Part shown: piece by piece, positions 62,627 through 64,000 of the stretch
How positions within the stretch are numbered: position 1 is the stretch's first letter
Layout: each line of letters starts with the position of its first letter
Assembly (NCBI GenBank): GCA_014192545.1
Contig: BJHL01000007.1
Coordinates: forward strand, 62,001-126,000
From: Phycisphaerae bacterium
Lineage (GTDB): Bacteria > Planctomycetota > Phycisphaerae > Phycisphaerales > UBA1924
Length of the DNA stretch: 64,000 nucleotides
Reading direction: 5' to 3'
Translations under genes and position numbers: made by a program
The notes under the pieces: model-generated
What the model saw: the letters and a program-made list of their open reading frames with translations, nothing else
Told to the model about the DNA's origin: nothing
Databases searched by the model: none

Positions 62627-64000
62627 TTAGGGACAAGTGCCGCCCGCGAGGACGTTGAAGAAGTCGATAACGTCCGCGTCTTCGGGGAAGACTTGGTTGT
62701 TGTTGAAGTCGATGTCGTTGCACGCGGCACACTCGCCGCCGGCGAGGACGTTGAAGAAGTCGATGACGTCGGCGTCTTCGGGGAAGACGGAGTTGTTGTT
62801 GAAGTCAATGTCATCGCACGTCCTGACACAGCCCCACCGCGCGATGAACGGCGCGACGACGCCACCGGCGGTGGTAAAGTCGCCCCCGGCGACGAGGTCA
62901 CCGTTGGGCAGCGTGGTCAGGGCGTACACCCCTACATCGCCAGCACTGTCCACACCCGTGCCCAGCGGAGCCCATTGCCCGGTTGCGGCGTTCCACCGGG
63001 CAACCCGATTGGCAGCAACGCCATCGGCAGTCGTAAACAAGCCCGCTGCGAGCAGATCGCCGCTGGGCAGCGCGGAGAGGGTGAACACAATGTTGTTCAT
63101 GCCTGTGCCGAAGGCGGCCCATTGCCCGGTCGCGGCGTTCCAGCGGGCGATGTAGCGGGCGGAAACGCCACCAGCGCTGGTAAAGAAGCCTCCGGCAACC
63201 AGATCGCCGTTGGGCAGCGTGGTGAGGGTGGACACGGTGCCGTTCAAGCCGGTGTCCAGCGGGGTCCATTGGCCGGTCGCGGCGTTCCAGCGAGCGATGT
63301 TGTTGACGGCGACGCCACCCGCGGTGGTGAACGATCCCCCAGCGACGACATCGCCGTTAGGTAGCGTGACAAGGTCGTACACGAAACCACTTATGCTCGT
63401 GCCCAGCGCGCCCCATTGCCCGGTCGCGGCGTTCCAGCGGGCGATGTAGCGGGCGGAAACGCCACCAGCGCTGGTAAAGAAGCCTCCGGCAACCAGATCG
63501 CCGTTGGGCAGCGTGGTGAGAGCGTGTACAGCACCGTTCAAGCCTGCGCCGAATGGAACCCATTGTCCGGTCACATCGTTCCAACGGGCGATGTTGTTGC
63601 CGCCAGAGCCACCCGCCGTGGTGAACGAACCCCCAGCGACGAGATCGCCGCTGGGCAGCGTGATGACGTCGTACACGGGGCCATTCATGCCAGTACCCAG
63701 CGGGGCCCATTGGCCGTTCGCGGCGTTCCAGCGGGCGATGCGATTGGCACCAACGCCCCCCGCGCGGATGAAATTGCCCCCTGCGACCAAATCGCCGCCG
63801 GGCAGCGTGGTGAACGCGCGTGTCAAGCCGTTCATTCCCGAGCCGAGTGGGGCCCATAGCCCGGTCGTGGCGTTCCAACGAGCGACGCGACTCGCGGCAA
63901 CGGCCCCGGTAACCGAAAAGACAGGCCCGGCACCCGAAAAGCTGCCCCCGGCGACCAAATCACCGCTGGGCAGCGTGGTGAGGGCGTGCACGGTGTTGTT
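62627..64000 (-). CDS. Exported propeller-like repeat protein with double tail repeat, N-terminus beyond window
   Basis: 458 visible residues of a larger protein; the frame continues past the right edge, and the GTG at 63991 is internal. It has about eight repeats of roughly 47 residues: TTLPNGDLVAGGxFTTAGGV, then IARWNAATGQWAPLGTGMNG. The same pattern builds the gene at 47173. Two tail units close it (bases 62630-62818), both VFPEDAD. Two of the repeats share a near-identical stretch of about 107 bases (from 63119 and from 63414), a sign of recent duplication or gene conversion. Likely a beta-propeller at the cell surface. Confidence 0.75.
   Translation of the reverse strand, partial: NNTVHALTTLPSGDLVAGGSFSGAGPVFSVTGAVAASRVARWNATTGLWAPLGSGMNGLTRAFTTLPGGDLVAGGNFIRAGGVGANRIARWNAANGQWAPLGTGMNGPVYDVITLPSGDLVAGGSFTTAGGSGGNNIARWNDVTGQWVPFGAGLNGAVHALTTLPNGDLVAGGFFTSAGGVSARYIARWNAATGQWGALGTSISGFVYDLVTLPNGDVVAGGSFTTAGGVAVNNIARWNAATGQWTPLDTGLNGTVSTLTTLPNGDLVAGGFFTSAGGVSARYIARWNAATGQWAAFGTGMNNIVFTLSALPSGDLLAAGLFTTADGVAANRVARWNAATGQWAPLGTGVDSAGDVGVYALTTLPNGDLVAGGDFTTAGGVVAPFIARWGCVRTCDDIDFNNNSVFPEDADVIDFFNVLAGGECAACNDIDFNNNQVFPEDADVIDFFNVLAGGTCP

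Overview
This 64 kb window looks like chromosomal DNA of a high-GC planctomycete, most likely class Phycisphaerae. The reasons are the many exported proteins that end in a Cys-bounded dockerin-like tandem repeat, small Cys-x2-Cys zinc-ribbon membrane proteins, a TIGR03790-type exported protein, and scattered single subunits of large complexes (one nuoF, one atpA). There is no phage, integrase, transposase or CRISPR array. One tRNA gene, tRNA-Arg(TCG), is present.

Layout. 1-5.7 kb: edge of an MgtC/SapB-like gene, then two tandem paralogous exported proteins with glycoside-hydrolase clan A-like motifs, then an orphan membrane protein flanked by TTTGCG-rich repeats. 5.8-11.1 kb: an S9 peptidase, then a two-gene unit in which a small MoaD/ThiS-like beta-grasp protein ending in Gly-Gly precedes a large DUF4132-type protein. 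11.1-16.3 kb: yajQ, an esterase, a mosaic of nuoF and yajQ fragments, an unknown gene and nuoF; the fragments record a tandem duplication. 16.3-24 kb: a YadA-head-like repeat protein, then an operon of ECF-type sigma factor, membrane anti-sigma candidate and prolyl oligopeptidase, and an exported helical protein. 24-34.3 kb: lamin-tail protein, tRNA-Arg, metallo-aminopeptidase, SGNH esterase, TIGR03790 protein, DUF167 protein, FHA-GAF histidine kinase, PIG-L deacetylase and zinc-ribbon proteins. 34.4-51.3 kb: an exported metzincin protease, an NTN-type acyltransferase, an ExbB-ExbD-ExbD motor, a CE1-type esterase, a GH13 amylase and several exported propeller-like proteins. 51.4-64 kb: atpA, an Ig-domain exported protein, ppk1, purC, a degenerate GH10-like protein, a hotdog thioesterase and a truncated propeller-like gene.

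The dominant theme is an exported proteome sharing one C-terminal module. Twelve proteins (hydrolases, protease, amylase, esterases, propellers, Ig protein) each carry exactly two tail units, 24 units in all. Each unit is about 30 residues: Cys, then IDFNNN, a VFPED motif, DVIDFF, and LAGG before a closing Cys. It resembles a dockerin or EF-hand loop but with shifted acidic positions, and probably serves as a shared sorting, anchoring or docking tag. Palindromic repeats sit just past the 3' ends of several of these genes.

The best candidates for something undescribed are the Gly-Gly beta-grasp/DUF4132 pair, the double-tail system, and the nuoF/yajQ duplication scar. Functions are read from motifs by eye; no database search was run.
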